A stretch of DNA of 64,000 bases, taken from assembly GCF_034676725.1 (NCBI RefSeq), contig NZ_JAUCBR010000004.1, forward strand, positions 821,501-885,500. Direction: 5' to 3'. Within the stretch, counting starts at the first letter, position 1; the number at the start of each line of letters is the position of its first letter. A model generated the notes under the pieces. That model was not told where the DNA came from. It ran no database searches and worked only from the letters and a program-made list of their open reading frames with translations. The position numbers and the translations under genes were made by a program. Below are positions 37,802-47,371 of this stretch, piece after piece. Source of the stretch: Denitromonas sp. (GTDB lineage Bacteria > Pseudomonadota > Gammaproteobacteria > Burkholderiales > Rhodocyclaceae).

Positions 37802-38832
37802 AACGCATCCTCATCGTCCGCGCCTCGGCCATCGGCGACGTGGTCTTCGCCTCGCCTTTCGCCGCCGCGCTCAAGGCCACCTGGCCGGATGCCCATGTGG
37901 CCTGGCTGGTCGAACCCGGCATTCACACGCTGCTGGAGGCCGATCCGTGCATCGACGAGCTGATCCTGTGGCCGAAAGGCGAGTGGAAGAAGCTGTGGCA
38001 GGCGAAGCGTTTTGGCGACTTCTTCCGCGCGGTTCGGGCCTTCTCGCGTGAGCTGAAATCACGCCGATTCGACACCGCCATCGACATGCAAAGCCTGCTC
38101 AAGAGCGGCGTGCTGACCTGGCTGTCGGGCGCGCCGCGGCGCATTGGCCTGGGCTCGCGCGAGGGCAGCCAGTGGCTGATGACGGAGGTCGTGCCCAAAG
38201 GCGGTGACGCCGGGCGCATCAGCTCCGAATACCTGTATCTGGCGCAACAGCTCGGTCTCGACACCGGCGAATTTCTGCCGCGCCTGTGCGTGGCTAGCGA
38301 GACCGCGACGCGGGTCGATGCCCTGCTGGCCGAGCGTGGCCTGACGCGTGGCGGCTACGCGGTGTTCGCGCCCTTCACCACCCGGCCGCAAAAGCACTGG
38401 TTTGAAGACGCCTGGGTGGCGCTCGGCCCGCAGGTGCAAGGCGAACTCGGCCTCACGCCGGTGATCCTCGGCGGCCCGGCCGAGCGCGACACGGCCGAGC
38501 GCATGGCCGCCGCCATCCCCGGTGCGGTGTCGCTGGCGGGCCAGACCGGCCTCGCCGATGCGGCGGCGATCATCGAACGCGCCGGCCTGCTCATCGGCGT
38601 CGACACCGGCCTCACGCACATGGGCATCGCCTTCAGCACGCCGACGGTGGCGCTGTTCGGCTCGACCCGCCCCTATCTCGACACCGGCCGCACCAATGCC
38701 AAGGTGATCTGGCTTGGCATGGACTGCTCGCCCTGCCGCCGCCGACCGACCTGCGACGGCGCCTTCACCTGTCTGCGCGACATCCGGCCGGAGCGCGTCA
38801 TGGCCGAGGCTCGCGAGGTGCTGTCCGCATGA
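37798..38832 (+). CDS. Glycosyltransferase family 9 (LPS heptosyltransferase)
   Basis: A 344-residue GT9 protein: MKRILIVRASAIGDVVFASP, WPDAHVAWLVEPG, FDTAIDMQSLLKSGVLTWLS, FAPFTTRPQKHWFEDAWVAL, LGGPAERDTAERMA, AGLLIGVDTGLTHMGIAF and TVALFGSTRPYLD with the final SPCRRRPTCDGAFTCLRDI. It transfers heptose onto the inner core. The TRPQKHW motif is WaaC-like, so heptosyltransferase I is possible. Overlaps both neighbours by 4 bases. Confidence 0.88.
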   Translation: MKRILIVRASAIGDVVFASPFAAALKATWPDAHVAWLVEPGIHTLLEADPCIDELILWPKGEWKKLWQAKRFGDFFRAVRAFSRELKSRRFDTAIDMQSLLKSGVLTWLSGAPRRIGLGSREGSQWLMTEVVPKGGDAGRISSEYLYLAQQLGLDTGEFLPRLCVASETATRVDALLAERGLTRGGYAVFAPFTTRPQKHWFEDAWVALGPQVQGELGLTPVILGGPAERDTAERMAAAIPGAVSLAGQTGLADAAAIIERAGLLIGVDTGLTHMGIAFSTPTVALFGSTRPYLDTGRTNAKVIWLGMDCSPCRRRPTCDGAFTCLRDIRPERVMAEAREVLSA

Positions 38833-39911
38833 AGGTGCTGCACATCGAAGCCGGCCGCCACCTCTACGGCGGCGCCAAACAGGTGCTCTACATCATGCAA
38901 GGGCTGGCCGCGCGCGGCGTGAGCAATGTGCTCGCCTGCCCGAGCGGTGCGCACGTCGCCACCGAGGCGCGCGCCTTTGCCGAGGTGGTCGAGATGCCCA
39001 TGGGCGGCGACGCGGATCTGGGCATGGTCTTGCGGCTCAAGCAGGCGATTCGCACCCATCGGCCGGACCTCGTGCACATCCACAGCCGCCGCGGCGCCGA
39101 TCTATGGGGCGGCCTCGCCGCCAGACTGGCGGGCGTGCCCTGCGTGCTCTCGCGCCGGGTGGACAACCCCGAAGCACGCTGGGCGGTGTCGCTCAAATAC
39201 CGCTTGTTCGACCATGTCATCACTATCTCCGAAGGCATCCGCCAGGTGCTGCTGGCCGAGGGCCTCGCGCCCGAAAAGGTGAGCTGCGTGCGCAGCGCGG
39301 TCGACCCCAAGCCCTATCTGCACGACTACGACAAGGCCGCCTTCCGCGCCGACCTCGGCTTTGAGGCCGACACGCCCATCGTCGGCATGGTCGCCCAACT
39401 CATCCAGCGCAAGGGCCATCGCTACCTGCTGGCCGCGCTGCCCGCCGTGCTGGCCGAGCGCCCGGATCTGCAAGTACTGATCTATGGTCGCGGCCCGCTG
39501 GAGGCCGAGCTGCGCCAGGCGGTTGCCGATCAAGGCCTGGCCGACAACGTGCAACTCATGGGTTTTGCCGACGACCTGCCCGCCCAGCTGGGCTGCCTCG
39601 ATCTGCTGGTGCACCCGGCCGACATGGAAGGCCTGGGCGTGTCGCTGCTGCAGGCCTCGGCCGCGCGGGTGCCGATCATCGCCAGCCGCGCCGGCGGCAT
39701 GCCCGAGGCGGTGGTCGATGGCGAGAACGGCCTGCTCATCAGCGTCGGTGATGTCGCCGGCCTGGCCGCCGCCATGAACCGCCTGCTCGGCGACGCGGCC
39801 TTGCGCGCGCAGATGGGCGGGGCCGGCCGGGCACGGGTGCTGCGCGAGTTCTCGGTCGACACCCTATGCGAGGGCAACCTCGCCATTTACAAGAAGGTGC
39901 TGGCGCAATGA
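38829..39911 (+). CDS. Glycosyltransferase family 4
   Basis: A 360-residue GT-B enzyme: MKVLHIEAGRHLYGGAKQVL, HIHSRRGADLWGGLAARLAG, VITISEGIRQVLLAEGL, VGMVAQLIQRKGHRYLLAAL, LIYGRGPLEAELRQA, LVHPADMEGLGVSLLQASAA and SRAGGMPEAVVDGENGLL. It resembles LPS core hexosyltransferases acting after heptose addition. It shares 4-base overlaps with both neighbours. Confidence 0.88.
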   Translation: MKVLHIEAGRHLYGGAKQVLYIMQGLAARGVSNVLACPSGAHVATEARAFAEVVEMPMGGDADLGMVLRLKQAIRTHRPDLVHIHSRRGADLWGGLAARLAGVPCVLSRRVDNPEARWAVSLKYRLFDHVITISEGIRQVLLAEGLAPEKVSCVRSAVDPKPYLHDYDKAAFRADLGFEADTPIVGMVAQLIQRKGHRYLLAALPAVLAERPDLQVLIYGRGPLEAELRQAVADQGLADNVQLMGFADDLPAQLGCLDLLVHPADMEGLGVSLLQASAARVPIIASRAGGMPEAVVDGENGLLISVGDVAGLAAAMNRLLGDAALRAQMGGAGRARVLREFSVDTLCEGNLAIYKKVLAQ

Positions 39912-40978
39912 AATCCCTGCATATCCTCGGCAGCAAGGAGATGGGCGGCGCCGAGCGCTGGCTGGTGCGCTTTGTGCTCGCCATGATCCGCCATGGCGAA
40001 TCGGTCGAAGTCATCGTGCGCCGCAGCTCCGACCTCGCCCGCCATCACCTCGACGGCGTCAGCATGCGCGAATCGCCCATGCGCACGGCGTGGGACCCGC
40101 TCTCGCGCTGGGAGCTGTCCCAGCTGATTGCCGCGAGCGAGGCCCCCATCGTGCAGACCTACATGGGCCGCGCCACCCGCCTCACCCACCTCAAGCGCGG
40201 TCGCGGCAAGGTGCATCTGTCGCGCCTCGGCGGCTATTACAAGCTCACCCCCTTCCGCCACGCCCACGCCTGGATCGGCAACACCAAGGGCCTGTGCGAC
40301 TGGATGATTCAGGGCGGCCTGCCGGCCGAGCGGGTGCACCACATCACCAATTTCGCCGACCCGGCCAAGCCGCTCGACCCCGAGGTGCAGCACGCGCTGC
40401 GCCAGCAACTCGCCCTGCAGCCCGAGGACTGGCTGATCGTCACCGCCGGCCGGCTGATCGACGTCAAAGGCCAGGCCACGCTGATCGAGGCCTTCAGCCA
40501 GCTGCCCGCCGAACTCGCCGGCAAACGCCTGCGCCTGGCGATTCTTGGCGACGGGCCGCTGCGCGAAGCGCTTGAGACGCAAGCCCGCCAGCTCGGCGTG
40601 GCCGAGCGGGTGCATTTCGCCGGCTGGCAACACGACCCGGCGCCGTGGTTTCATCTGGCCGACATGGTGGCCTTCCCCTCGCGCGATGCCGAGACCCTGG
40701 GCAATGTGATTCTCGAAGCCTGGGCCTATGGCAAACCGCTGGCCTGCACCGCGTTTCGCGGCGCCCGCGAGATCGCCCGTCACGGCCGCGACGCCTGGGT
40801 CTCACCCTGCGACGACGCGCCCGCACTGGCCGCGGGCATGCGCGAAGTCATCACCAACGACGCACTCCAGCACGACCTGGTGCGCGCCGGCGCCCGGCGC
40901 ATCGAGGCCGAGTTCAGCGAGACGGCGGTGATCGACCAATATCGTGCGCTTTACGCCCAATTGCTGGACAATCGCTGA
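39908..40978 (+). CDS. Glycosyltransferase family 4
   Basis: A 356-residue GT-B enzyme: MKSLHILGSKEMGGAERWLV, APIVQTYMGRATRLTHL, AWIGNTKGLCDWMIQGGLPA, VTAGRLIDVKGQATLIEAFS, LAILGDGPLREALETQA, MVAFPSRDAETLGNVILEAW and FRGAREIARHGRDAW. The donor-site glutamate is in the DAETLGNVILEAW stretch. It follows its neighbour by a 4-base overlap and is followed by a polysaccharide deacetylase one base after its stop. Confidence 0.87.
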   Translation: MKSLHILGSKEMGGAERWLVRFVLAMIRHGESVEVIVRRSSDLARHHLDGVSMRESPMRTAWDPLSRWELSQLIAASEAPIVQTYMGRATRLTHLKRGRGKVHLSRLGGYYKLTPFRHAHAWIGNTKGLCDWMIQGGLPAERVHHITNFADPAKPLDPEVQHALRQQLALQPEDWLIVTAGRLIDVKGQATLIEAFSQLPAELAGKRLRLAILGDGPLREALETQARQLGVAERVHFAGWQHDPAPWFHLADMVAFPSRDAETLGNVILEAWAYGKPLACTAFRGAREIARHGRDAWVSPCDDAPALAAGMREVITNDALQHDLVRAGARRIEAEFSETAVIDQYRALYAQLLDNR

Positions 40979-40979
40979 C

Positions 40980-41750
40980 ATGACGACCGGCATCAACATC
41001 CTCATGTACCACCAGGTCGGCGACTTCGCGCCCATGAAGGGCCATCGCTCGACCTACTGCCACCACAAGCGCTTTGCCAGCCAGATGGCCTACCTCGCGC
41101 GCTTTGGCTACACCGTGCTGTCCATGGACCAGGTGCTGGCCTGCCTGCGCGGAGAGCGCCCGATCCCGCCCAAGGCCGTGGCGCTGACCTTCGACGACGG
41201 TTACGAAAACTTCTATGAATACGCCTGGCCGGTGCTGCAAAAGCACGGCTTCCCGGCGCTGGTGTACCTGATCTCCGACCTGCTCGGTCAGCCGTCCAGC
41301 TGGTTTGCCGCCGACGGCCGTGACACGCCGCCGCTGATGAGCGCCGCGCGGGTGCGCCAGCTGCGTGGCGAGGGGGTCGATTTCGGCTCGCACACGGCCA
41401 CGCACATCAAGCTGTCGGAGCAGGACACCCCGCGCGTGCGTGAGGAAGTCACCCGCTCCAAGGCCGCGCTCGAAGACGTGCTCGGCGAGCCGGTCAAGCA
41501 CTTCTGCTACCCCTTCGGCAGCCACGACCGCCGGGCAGTCGACGCGGTGGCCGATGCCGGCTACCTGAGCGGCACCACCTGCATCCGGGCGCCGGCGTCG
41601 GTGACCGACGACCCGCTCACCCTGCCGCGCAAGGCGATTTCCTACGGCGACAACCTGCTGGGCTACTTCTGGCGCCTGCACGTCAAGAACGCGCCCAAGC
41701 GCCCCTCCATCCGCCGGCCGGGCGAGACCTTCGACGCGCTCACCGCCTGA
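40980..41750 (+). CDS. Polysaccharide deacetylase family protein (NodB domain)
   Basis: A 256-residue carbohydrate esterase family 4 protein without a signal peptide. Motifs: MYHQVGDFAPM, the catalytic/metal aspartates in ALTFDDGYENFYEYAWP, the histidines of GSHTATHIKLSEQ, and FCYPFGSHDRRAVDAVADAG. It likely removes N-acetyl groups from an LPS or glycolipid sugar in the cytoplasm. It ends the plus-strand envelope operon. Confidence 0.87.
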   Translation: MTTGINILMYHQVGDFAPMKGHRSTYCHHKRFASQMAYLARFGYTVLSMDQVLACLRGERPIPPKAVALTFDDGYENFYEYAWPVLQKHGFPALVYLISDLLGQPSSWFAADGRDTPPLMSAARVRQLRGEGVDFGSHTATHIKLSEQDTPRVREEVTRSKAALEDVLGEPVKHFCYPFGSHDRRAVDAVADAGYLSGTTCIRAPASVTDDPLTLPRKAISYGDNLLGYFWRLHVKNAPKRPSIRRPGETFDALTA

Positions 41751-41771
41751 GCGAGCGCCGCCGCACCCACC

Positions 41772-42956
41772 TCAGCGCGCCGCCTTCAAGGCCTCCAGAA
41801 TCTTGCGCCCGGCGCGACCGTTGGCCTCGAAGCCCAGCCGCGTCTGCTCCTCCGCAATCGCCCCGCGGGTGCGGCTGCCAATCATGCCGTCCACCTCGCC
41901 GATGTCGTGTCCGCGCTCGAGCAGCAGCTGCTGCAACTCGCGCCGCTCGTGGCGGCCGATGCCCGGGTCATCGGTCGGCCAGGCGGTGACGAAGGGGGCG
42001 CCACCACGCAGGCGGTCGGACAGGTGCGCAATGGCCAGCGCGTAGCTCTCGGCGGCGTTGTAGCTGTAGATGGCGTTGAAGTTGCGGAAGACGAGAAAGG
42101 CCGGCCCGTCGACGCCGGCCGGCAGGAGCACCGCCGCCGAGGTGTCGTCCGGCGCGATCGGGCTGCCGTCGATGCGTGTCACGCCCATGCGCACCCACTC
42201 GGCCAGCGGCCGGCGCGCCTTGCGGCCGGCAATGCCCTCGTCGAAGCCGGCCGGCAGGCGGATTTCATAGCCCCAGGTCTCGCCCGTTCGCCAGCCGGCA
42301 CGCTTGAGGTAGTTGGCGGTCGAGGCCAGGGCATCGGGCACGCTGTCGATCAGATCGCGGCGGCCGTCGCCATCGAAGTCCACCGCCACGCGCATGAAGG
42401 TCGAGGGCATGAACTGGGTATGGCCGAAGGCGCCGGCCCAGGAGCCGGTCAGCCGCTCGGCGGCGATATGCCCTTCCTGCACGATGCGCAGCGTGGTGAA
42501 GAACTCGCCGCGGAAATAACTCTGGCGCCGCCCCTCGCAGGACAAGGTGGCCAGCGAGGTGATCAGCGGCCGGCTGCCGAAGTTCCGTCCGAAGTTGCTC
42601 TCCACGCCCCACACCGCCACCACCGTGGCCGGGTCGACGCCGTACTCGGCCGACACCTTGTCGAGCACCTCGGCCCACGTCTTGAGTGCGGCGGCGCCAT
42701 CGTCGATGCGCTCCTGGTCGACCAGCGCGGCGAGATAGTCCCAGATTGGGGTGACGAACTCGGGCTGGCGGTCGAGCGCCTCGAGCACCGTCGGATCGGG
42801 CGCGAGGCCGGCGGTGAGCCGGTCGAAGGTGTCGGTGCGCACCTGCTTCGACGGCGCCTCGGCGCGCAGGCGCGACAGACAGGCCGCAAAGTCGGCATTG
42901 GCATGGACGGCCGGCGCGGCGGCCAGCAGGAGCAGGGGCAGGAGTAGTGTTTTCAT
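41772..42956 (-). CDS. Lytic murein transglycosylase, MltB family with peptidoglycan-binding domain
   Basis: A 394-residue exported protein: signal MKTLLLPLLLLAAAPAVHA, catalytic E119 in VWGVESNFGRNFG, SWAGAFGHTQFMPSTFMRVA, DFDGDGRRDLIDSVPDALAS and NYLKRAGW, all MltB-type blocks. The last ~60 residues (RRELQQLLLERGHDIGEVDG, IGSRTRGAIAEEQ) form a PG_binding_1 domain. It cleaves peptidoglycan glycan strands to anhydro products. Start at 42956 is the signal-peptide methionine; the longer frame adds 28 unsupported residues. Confidence 0.92.
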   Translation of the reverse strand: MKTLLLPLLLLAAAPAVHANADFAACLSRLRAEAPSKQVRTDTFDRLTAGLAPDPTVLEALDRQPEFVTPIWDYLAALVDQERIDDGAAALKTWAEVLDKVSAEYGVDPATVVAVWGVESNFGRNFGSRPLITSLATLSCEGRRQSYFRGEFFTTLRIVQEGHIAAERLTGSWAGAFGHTQFMPSTFMRVAVDFDGDGRRDLIDSVPDALASTANYLKRAGWRTGETWGYEIRLPAGFDEGIAGRKARRPLAEWVRMGVTRIDGSPIAPDDTSAAVLLPAGVDGPAFLVFRNFNAIYSYNAAESYALAIAHLSDRLRGGAPFVTAWPTDDPGIGRHERRELQQLLLERGHDIGEVDGMIGSRTRGAIAEEQTRLGFEANGRAGRKILEALKAAR

Positions 42957-43008
42957 GGCGCACATTCTATTCACTGGCGCGGCGCAACGCTGTAAGGATT
43001 CGTCGCAA

Positions 43009-43851
43009 TCACGGCCGGCGCACCCGCCAGAAACTGGCAAAGCGCGGCAGCCCGCTGGCGGTCAGGCCGCGGTAGCGGAAGGTGATCTGCGCGCCGACCG
43101 GCGGCGGCGCCGCGCGCTCGGCATCGGACAACCCGGTCCCGATTCGAAACTGCCGGCCGTCGGCCATCCTCACCTCCAGCGCCCCGAGCTGGCCGGCGTA
43201 GCGCCCCTGCCCCGGCAGGTGCGCAATGACGATCGCCTCGGCGTCCTGCCAGGGCTTGAGCTTGAGCAGCACGTCGCGGCGACCGGTGAGGTAGGGTGCG
43301 TCGGCCCGGTGCAGCATCAAGCCCTCGCCGCCGCCGGCCAGCACCTCGGCCAATCGTGCCGCCAGCGCTGCCCGGTCGGGCAGCCGGGTCTGCGCCACCG
43401 CGCCGAGCCACGGCACATCGGCCGCGGCAACCAGCGCACGCATGGCCATGACGCGCTCGGAGAAGTCGCCCGGCGCCCCCGGCAGCTCGAAGATGAGGTA
43501 GCGCACCGCGCGCCACTCGGCATCCACCGGCTCGGCCTTGCGCACATGCCCCGACACCTCGGCAAAGCGCCCGCGCCCCAGCCACAACTCACCATCGAGC
43601 GCCTGCGCCGGCAGGGCCGCCACGAACCAGTCCGGCGCGGCAATGCGGCGCCCGCTGCGAAACCGCAGCACCTTGCCGTCCCACACCGCCCGCACGCCAT
43701 CGAGCTTTTCGCTCACCCAATAGGGCGCCGGGTCGATGCCCTCGCTGGCTTCCTGTGCCAGCAACACCGCCGGTGCGGCCGTCTCCTGCGCCGCGCCACC
43801 ATACGCCGCATGGCTCAGCCACAGCAGCATCAGAAATAATGTCATCCGCAT
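43009..43851 (-). CDS. Periplasmic ATP-dependent DNA ligase (LigE type)
   Basis: A 280-residue minimal ligase. The nucleotidylation motif is SEKLDGVRAVW with K49; later motifs are LDGELWLG, EGLMLHRADAPY and LLKLKPWQDAEA, followed by an OB domain ending FRYRGLTASGLPRFASFWRV. The N-terminus MRMTLFLMLLWLSHAAYG is a signal peptide, as in LigE proteins thought to work in the periplasm on incoming or extracellular DNA. The ATG at 43845 is an alternative start. Divergent from the DUF2721 gene. Confidence 0.88.
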   Translation of the reverse strand: MRMTLFLMLLWLSHAAYGGAAQETAAPAVLLAQEASEGIDPAPYWVSEKLDGVRAVWDGKVLRFRSGRRIAAPDWFVAALPAQALDGELWLGRGRFAEVSGHVRKAEPVDAEWRAVRYLIFELPGAPGDFSERVMAMRALVAAADVPWLGAVAQTRLPDRAALAARLAEVLAGGGEGLMLHRADAPYLTGRRDVLLKLKPWQDAEAIVIAHLPGQGRYAGQLGALEVRMADGRQFRIGTGLSDAERAAPPPVGAQITFRYRGLTASGLPRFASFWRVRRP

Positions 43852-43933
43852 GGGCGCAAGTATAAACAGTGCGCCGCCCCCGTGGCGCCCGCGCTATGCT
43901 ATCGCCCCACGCCACGCTGCCCCGACGCCCCCC

Positions 43934-44371
43934 ATGCCCGACCACCTCACCGACCTCTCCCACGCCATCCAGCTCGCCGTCGCGCCGGTGTTCCTGCTCA
44001 CCGCGCTGGCCACCTTGATCAACGCCATGAGCGGCCGGCTGGCGCGCGTGGTGGATCGCCGCCGTGTCGTGCGCCGTCGCCTGCAGGAACAGACCGCGCC
44101 CGACCAGAAAGACTCGCTCGAACGCGAACTGAGCCTGCTCGCCCGCCGCGGCACCCAGATCTACCAGGCGATCTTCTGCCAGGTGCTCAGCGCACTGCTG
44201 GTGTGCCTCGTCGTCGCCGGCGCCTTCATCGGCACCCTGGTCCGGATCGACCTCACCGGCACCATCGCCACGCTGTTCATCCTCGCCATGCTGGCGATGA
44301 TCAGCGGGCTGGGGCTGTTCTTGCGCGAGGTGTATATCGCGGTGCGCCGGCCGACACACTGGGAGCCCTGA
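43934..44371 (+). CDS. DUF2721 family membrane protein
   Basis: A 145-residue protein with an N-terminal helix (LAVAPVFLLTALATLINAM), a basic coiled stretch (RLARVVDRRRVVRRRLQEQ) and two C-terminal helices (ALLVCLVVAGAFIGTLV, IATLFILAMLAMISGLGLFL). This architecture and SHAIQLAVAPVFLLT match DUF2721. Function is unknown for the family. It stands alone between divergent and convergent neighbours. Confidence 0.8.
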   Translation: MPDHLTDLSHAIQLAVAPVFLLTALATLINAMSGRLARVVDRRRVVRRRLQEQTAPDQKDSLERELSLLARRGTQIYQAIFCQVLSALLVCLVVAGAFIGTLVRIDLTGTIATLFILAMLAMISGLGLFLREVYIAVRRPTHWEP

Positions 44372-44395
44372 GGCGCGCCAGCACCGCCACGGCCG

Positions 44396-45337
44396 CTACG
44401 CGTCGCCGACGATGCTGTTCCGGCCGCGCTGCTTGGCCTGGTAGAGACGCCGGTCCACCGCCGCGATGAAATCGATGGCCGCATCGCCCGGGGCCGGCAC
44501 CACGGCCCCAAGGCCAAGGCTGATCGTCAGCCAGGGCCCCACCAGCGAACAACCGTGCGGGATCTGCGCCTTGCGGATCAGGTCACGGCAGCGCTCGGCC
44601 ACCTTCAGCGCCGCCGCCGCATCGGTGGCCGGCAGGATCAGCGCGAACTCCTCGCCGCCGAAACGGGCAAAGCCGTCGCGACCGCGCGTTGCCGCGCCGC
44701 TGAGCACCTGCGCCACCTGTTTGAGGCAGGCGTCCCCCTCGATGTGGCCATAGCAGTCGTTGTACTGCTTGAAGTAGTCGATGTCGATCAGGATCAAGGA
44801 CAGCGGTTGCCCGCTGCGCCGCGCGTCGGCCCATTCAGCCTCGACAACGGTGTCGAACATGCGGCGGTTCGATACCCCGGTGAGCCCGTCCTTGAACGAC
44901 AGCGATTCGAGTTCCTGCTGCAGGTCGAGCAGTTTTTGCTCGGTTTTCTTGCGTTCGCTGATATCGAACATGAAACCGATCAACGACTCGACTTCCCCCG
45001 CCGCATTTCTGACCACATGCACCACATCGCGGATCCACACCGACTCGCCGTCCCGGGTCAGCGCACGGTAGTCGGCCTCGTGGTCGGTGCCGGCCTGCGA
45101 CTGCGCCACACAGAAATTGACCACCCGTTCGCGATCATCCGGGTGCATGCGCGCCGCCCAGTCCTGCACCGTCTCCCAGCTCGACGGCGACCAGCCAAGC
45201 AGCGCCTCGATCTGCGGACCGATATAGGTGAAACGCGCGGTCTTCCAGTCGATCTGCCAGGGAATGGCCTTGGTCGACTCCAGCAAGGTCTTGTAGACCG
45301 TGCTGTCAGCCGGCAACTTTGCGGGCGCTTGGGTCAT
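44396..45337 (-). CDS. PAS-GGDEF diguanylate cyclase
   Basis: A 313-residue soluble protein. A PAS domain with PAC tail (about 15-140; FTYIGPQIEALLGWSPSSWE, DISERKKTEQKLLDLQ) is followed by a GGDEF domain with DGLTGVSNRRMFD, the active site RFGGEEFALIL and an RxxD inhibitory site (RGRD) five residues before it. It should make cyclic di-GMP. The start at 45337 is chosen on a weak GGAT; ATG 45358 is possible. It lies next to a second c-di-GMP gene in the same direction. Confidence 0.87.
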   Translation of the reverse strand: MTQAPAKLPADSTVYKTLLESTKAIPWQIDWKTARFTYIGPQIEALLGWSPSSWETVQDWAARMHPDDRERVVNFCVAQSQAGTDHEADYRALTRDGESVWIRDVVHVVRNAAGEVESLIGFMFDISERKKTEQKLLDLQQELESLSFKDGLTGVSNRRMFDTVVEAEWADARRSGQPLSLILIDIDYFKQYNDCYGHIEGDACLKQVAQVLSGAATRGRDGFARFGGEEFALILPATDAAAALKVAERCRDLIRKAQIPHGCSLVGPWLTISLGLGAVVPAPGDAAIDFIAAVDRRLYQAKQRGRNSIVGDA

Positions 45338-45466
45338 GAGGCGGGATCCGGAATCCATGGTCAGAGAGAAAATACACCCGCCGGATGCAACGACGGTCGT
45401 CGACGCACAACGATACCGCAAACCCGTCGCCGCCTCCGTGACCCGGGTCACCCGCGGCCCGCCACC

Positions 45467-47371
45467 TCATTGGCCGGCGCCAGCTGCCACGAGCACCGGC
45501 GCCGGGCCGGCACGCAGGAAGCGGTCTGCAAACGCCACCCCGGTCACCGGCGGACTGAACAGATAGCCCTGGCAGACATCACACGCCAGGGCCTGCAGGG
45601 CCGCCAGCTGCGCCGGCCGCTCCACCCCTTCGGCCAGCACCTGCATGCCGAATGCCCGTGACATGGCGATGGTGGCCTTCAGGATGGCATCGCCACGCGC
45701 GTCATCCGGCGCATCGATGGTGTTCACGAAACTGCGGTCGATCTTCAAGGTATCGAAGGGCAGCACGCCCAGGTACGACAGCGACGAATAGCCCGTGCCA
45801 AAGTCGTCCAGCGCCAGGCGGATACCGCTGCGGCGCAACTGCCGCAGTTCATCCAGCGCTGCGCTGTCCGGGTGCAGGAAAACCGACTCGGTCACCTCCA
45901 CTTCCAGCACCTCGGCCGGCAGGCCGCGTTGCGCCAGCGCCGCCAGCAGCCGGCCGGCAAAACCCGGCTGGGCCAGTTGCCGCGCCGACACATTGATCGC
46001 CACCCGCGGCGGCCTCAGCCCGGCCGCCCGCCAGCCCACGATATGATCGAGCGCGCGGCCGACCACCCAGTCGCCGATCGCGACGATCTGGCCCGACGAC
46101 TCGGCCACCGGGATGAACCGGTCGGGCGACACGCTGCGCCCCTCGGCATTGCGCCAGCGCAGCAGCGCCTCGCAGCCGACCAGCGCACCGCTGGCAATAC
46201 ACAGCTGCGGCTGGAAATGGAGCGACAGCTCATCGCGCGCAATGGCCTGGCGCAGCCCGCTCTCGATCGCCACCCGGGCACGCACCGCATCGTTCATCTC
46301 GCGCGTGAAATAACGCACCACGTTGCCGCCCGAACGCTTGGCGTCGTACATCGCCGTGTCGGCGTTGCGCAACAGCGTCTGGGCGTCGGCGCCATCGTCC
46401 GGGAACAGGCTCACCCCGATGCTGGCGCTCACGCACAACTCCACGTCGCCAGCCATCAGCGGCTGGCGCACCGCCTCGAGCAACTTGGCCACCACCGGCG
46501 CCACGCTGGCCGGCCAACTCACCTCGGGCAGCACCATGATGAACTCGTCGCCGCCCTGGCGCACCAGCGTGTCGGAGTTGCGCACACAGGCCTGCAGTCG
46601 CCGGGCCAGCTCGACCAGCAACACATCGCCCACGGCGTGGCCGTGCACATCGTTCACATCCTTGAAGCGGTCGATGTCGATGAACAGCACCGCCACGCCG
46701 CCACGGCCGCCGCGCTGCGCCCGCGCAATCGCCTGCGCCAGCCGGTCGTCCAGCAAGGCCCGGTTGGCCAGCCCGGTCAGCTGATCGTGATAGGCCAGAT
46801 GGCGGATCCGCGCCTCGGCCTCCTTGCGCTCGGTCACATCGGTCACCGAACCGGCCATCAACACCGCGCGGCCACGCCGATTGCGCACCGCCTCGCCGCG
46901 CGAGCCGATCCAGCGATAGCTGCCATCGCGCGCACGGACGCGGTATTCAAAGTAGAAGAACGGCGTCTCGCCCTTGAGATGCCGGGCCACCGCCCGGTTG
47001 TAGCCCGTCCGGTCGTCCGGATGCACCATCTCCAGCCAACCGTGCGTATCGACCAGGAAATTGCTCGAATACCCCAGAATGGCCAGCAAGCGGTCACCCA
47101 CCCACAAGCGCTTGTTCACCGGATCCCACGACCACAGGCCATCGTTCGCCCCGCGCATGGCCAGCCCGTGTGCGCGAAAGGTCGCCCGCAGGTGGCGCGC
47201 CTCGTGCCAGCCCAGCAGCACGAACACCGCCAGCAAACCCGCGCCAGCCAACAGCGCGCCATCGACCGCCAGCCACAGCCCGATCGCCAGGCACAGCACC
47301 GCCGCCAGGCCCGTCACCAGCAGCCCGACGCGACGCGCCCGAACATCCCGCAGCCAGCCGCTCACCGACAC
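45467..47371 (-). CDS. PAS-GGDEF-EAL dual-domain cyclic-di-GMP protein
   Basis: A 634-residue protein: two N-terminal membrane helices (about 15-53), PAS/PAC (about 65-185), GGDEF (about 195-360) and EAL (about 375-615). The cyclase site is QGGDEFIMVL with an upstream RNSD inhibitory site; the phosphodiesterase signatures EALLRW, NVSARQL, EVTESVF, DDFGTGYSSLSYL and KIDRSFV are all kept, so both activities are possible. GTG start with an AGGA just upstream. Ends 130 bases before the second cyclase start. Confidence 0.9.
   Translation of the reverse strand: MSVSGWLRDVRARRVGLLVTGLAAVLCLAIGLWLAVDGALLAGAGLLAVFVLLGWHEARHLRATFRAHGLAMRGANDGLWSWDPVNKRLWVGDRLLAILGYSSNFLVDTHGWLEMVHPDDRTGYNRAVARHLKGETPFFYFEYRVRARDGSYRWIGSRGEAVRNRRGRAVLMAGSVTDVTERKEAEARIRHLAYHDQLTGLANRALLDDRLAQAIARAQRGGRGGVAVLFIDIDRFKDVNDVHGHAVGDVLLVELARRLQACVRNSDTLVRQGGDEFIMVLPEVSWPASVAPVVAKLLEAVRQPLMAGDVELCVSASIGVSLFPDDGADAQTLLRNADTAMYDAKRSGGNVVRYFTREMNDAVRARVAIESGLRQAIARDELSLHFQPQLCIASGALVGCEALLRWRNAEGRSVSPDRFIPVAESSGQIVAIGDWVVGRALDHIVGWRAAGLRPPRVAINVSARQLAQPGFAGRLLAALAQRGLPAEVLEVEVTESVFLHPDSAALDELRQLRRSGIRLALDDFGTGYSSLSYLGVLPFDTLKIDRSFVNTIDAPDDARGDAILKATIAMSRAFGMQVLAEGVERPAQLAALQALACDVCQGYLFSPPVTGVAFADRFLRAGPAPVLVAAGAGQ

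Noticed and set aside
43859..43864. TATACT on the minus strand before the DNA ligase gene
   Set aside because: Possible -10 box, but no convincing -35 was seen and the start site would fall on the ATG; not listed as a feature.
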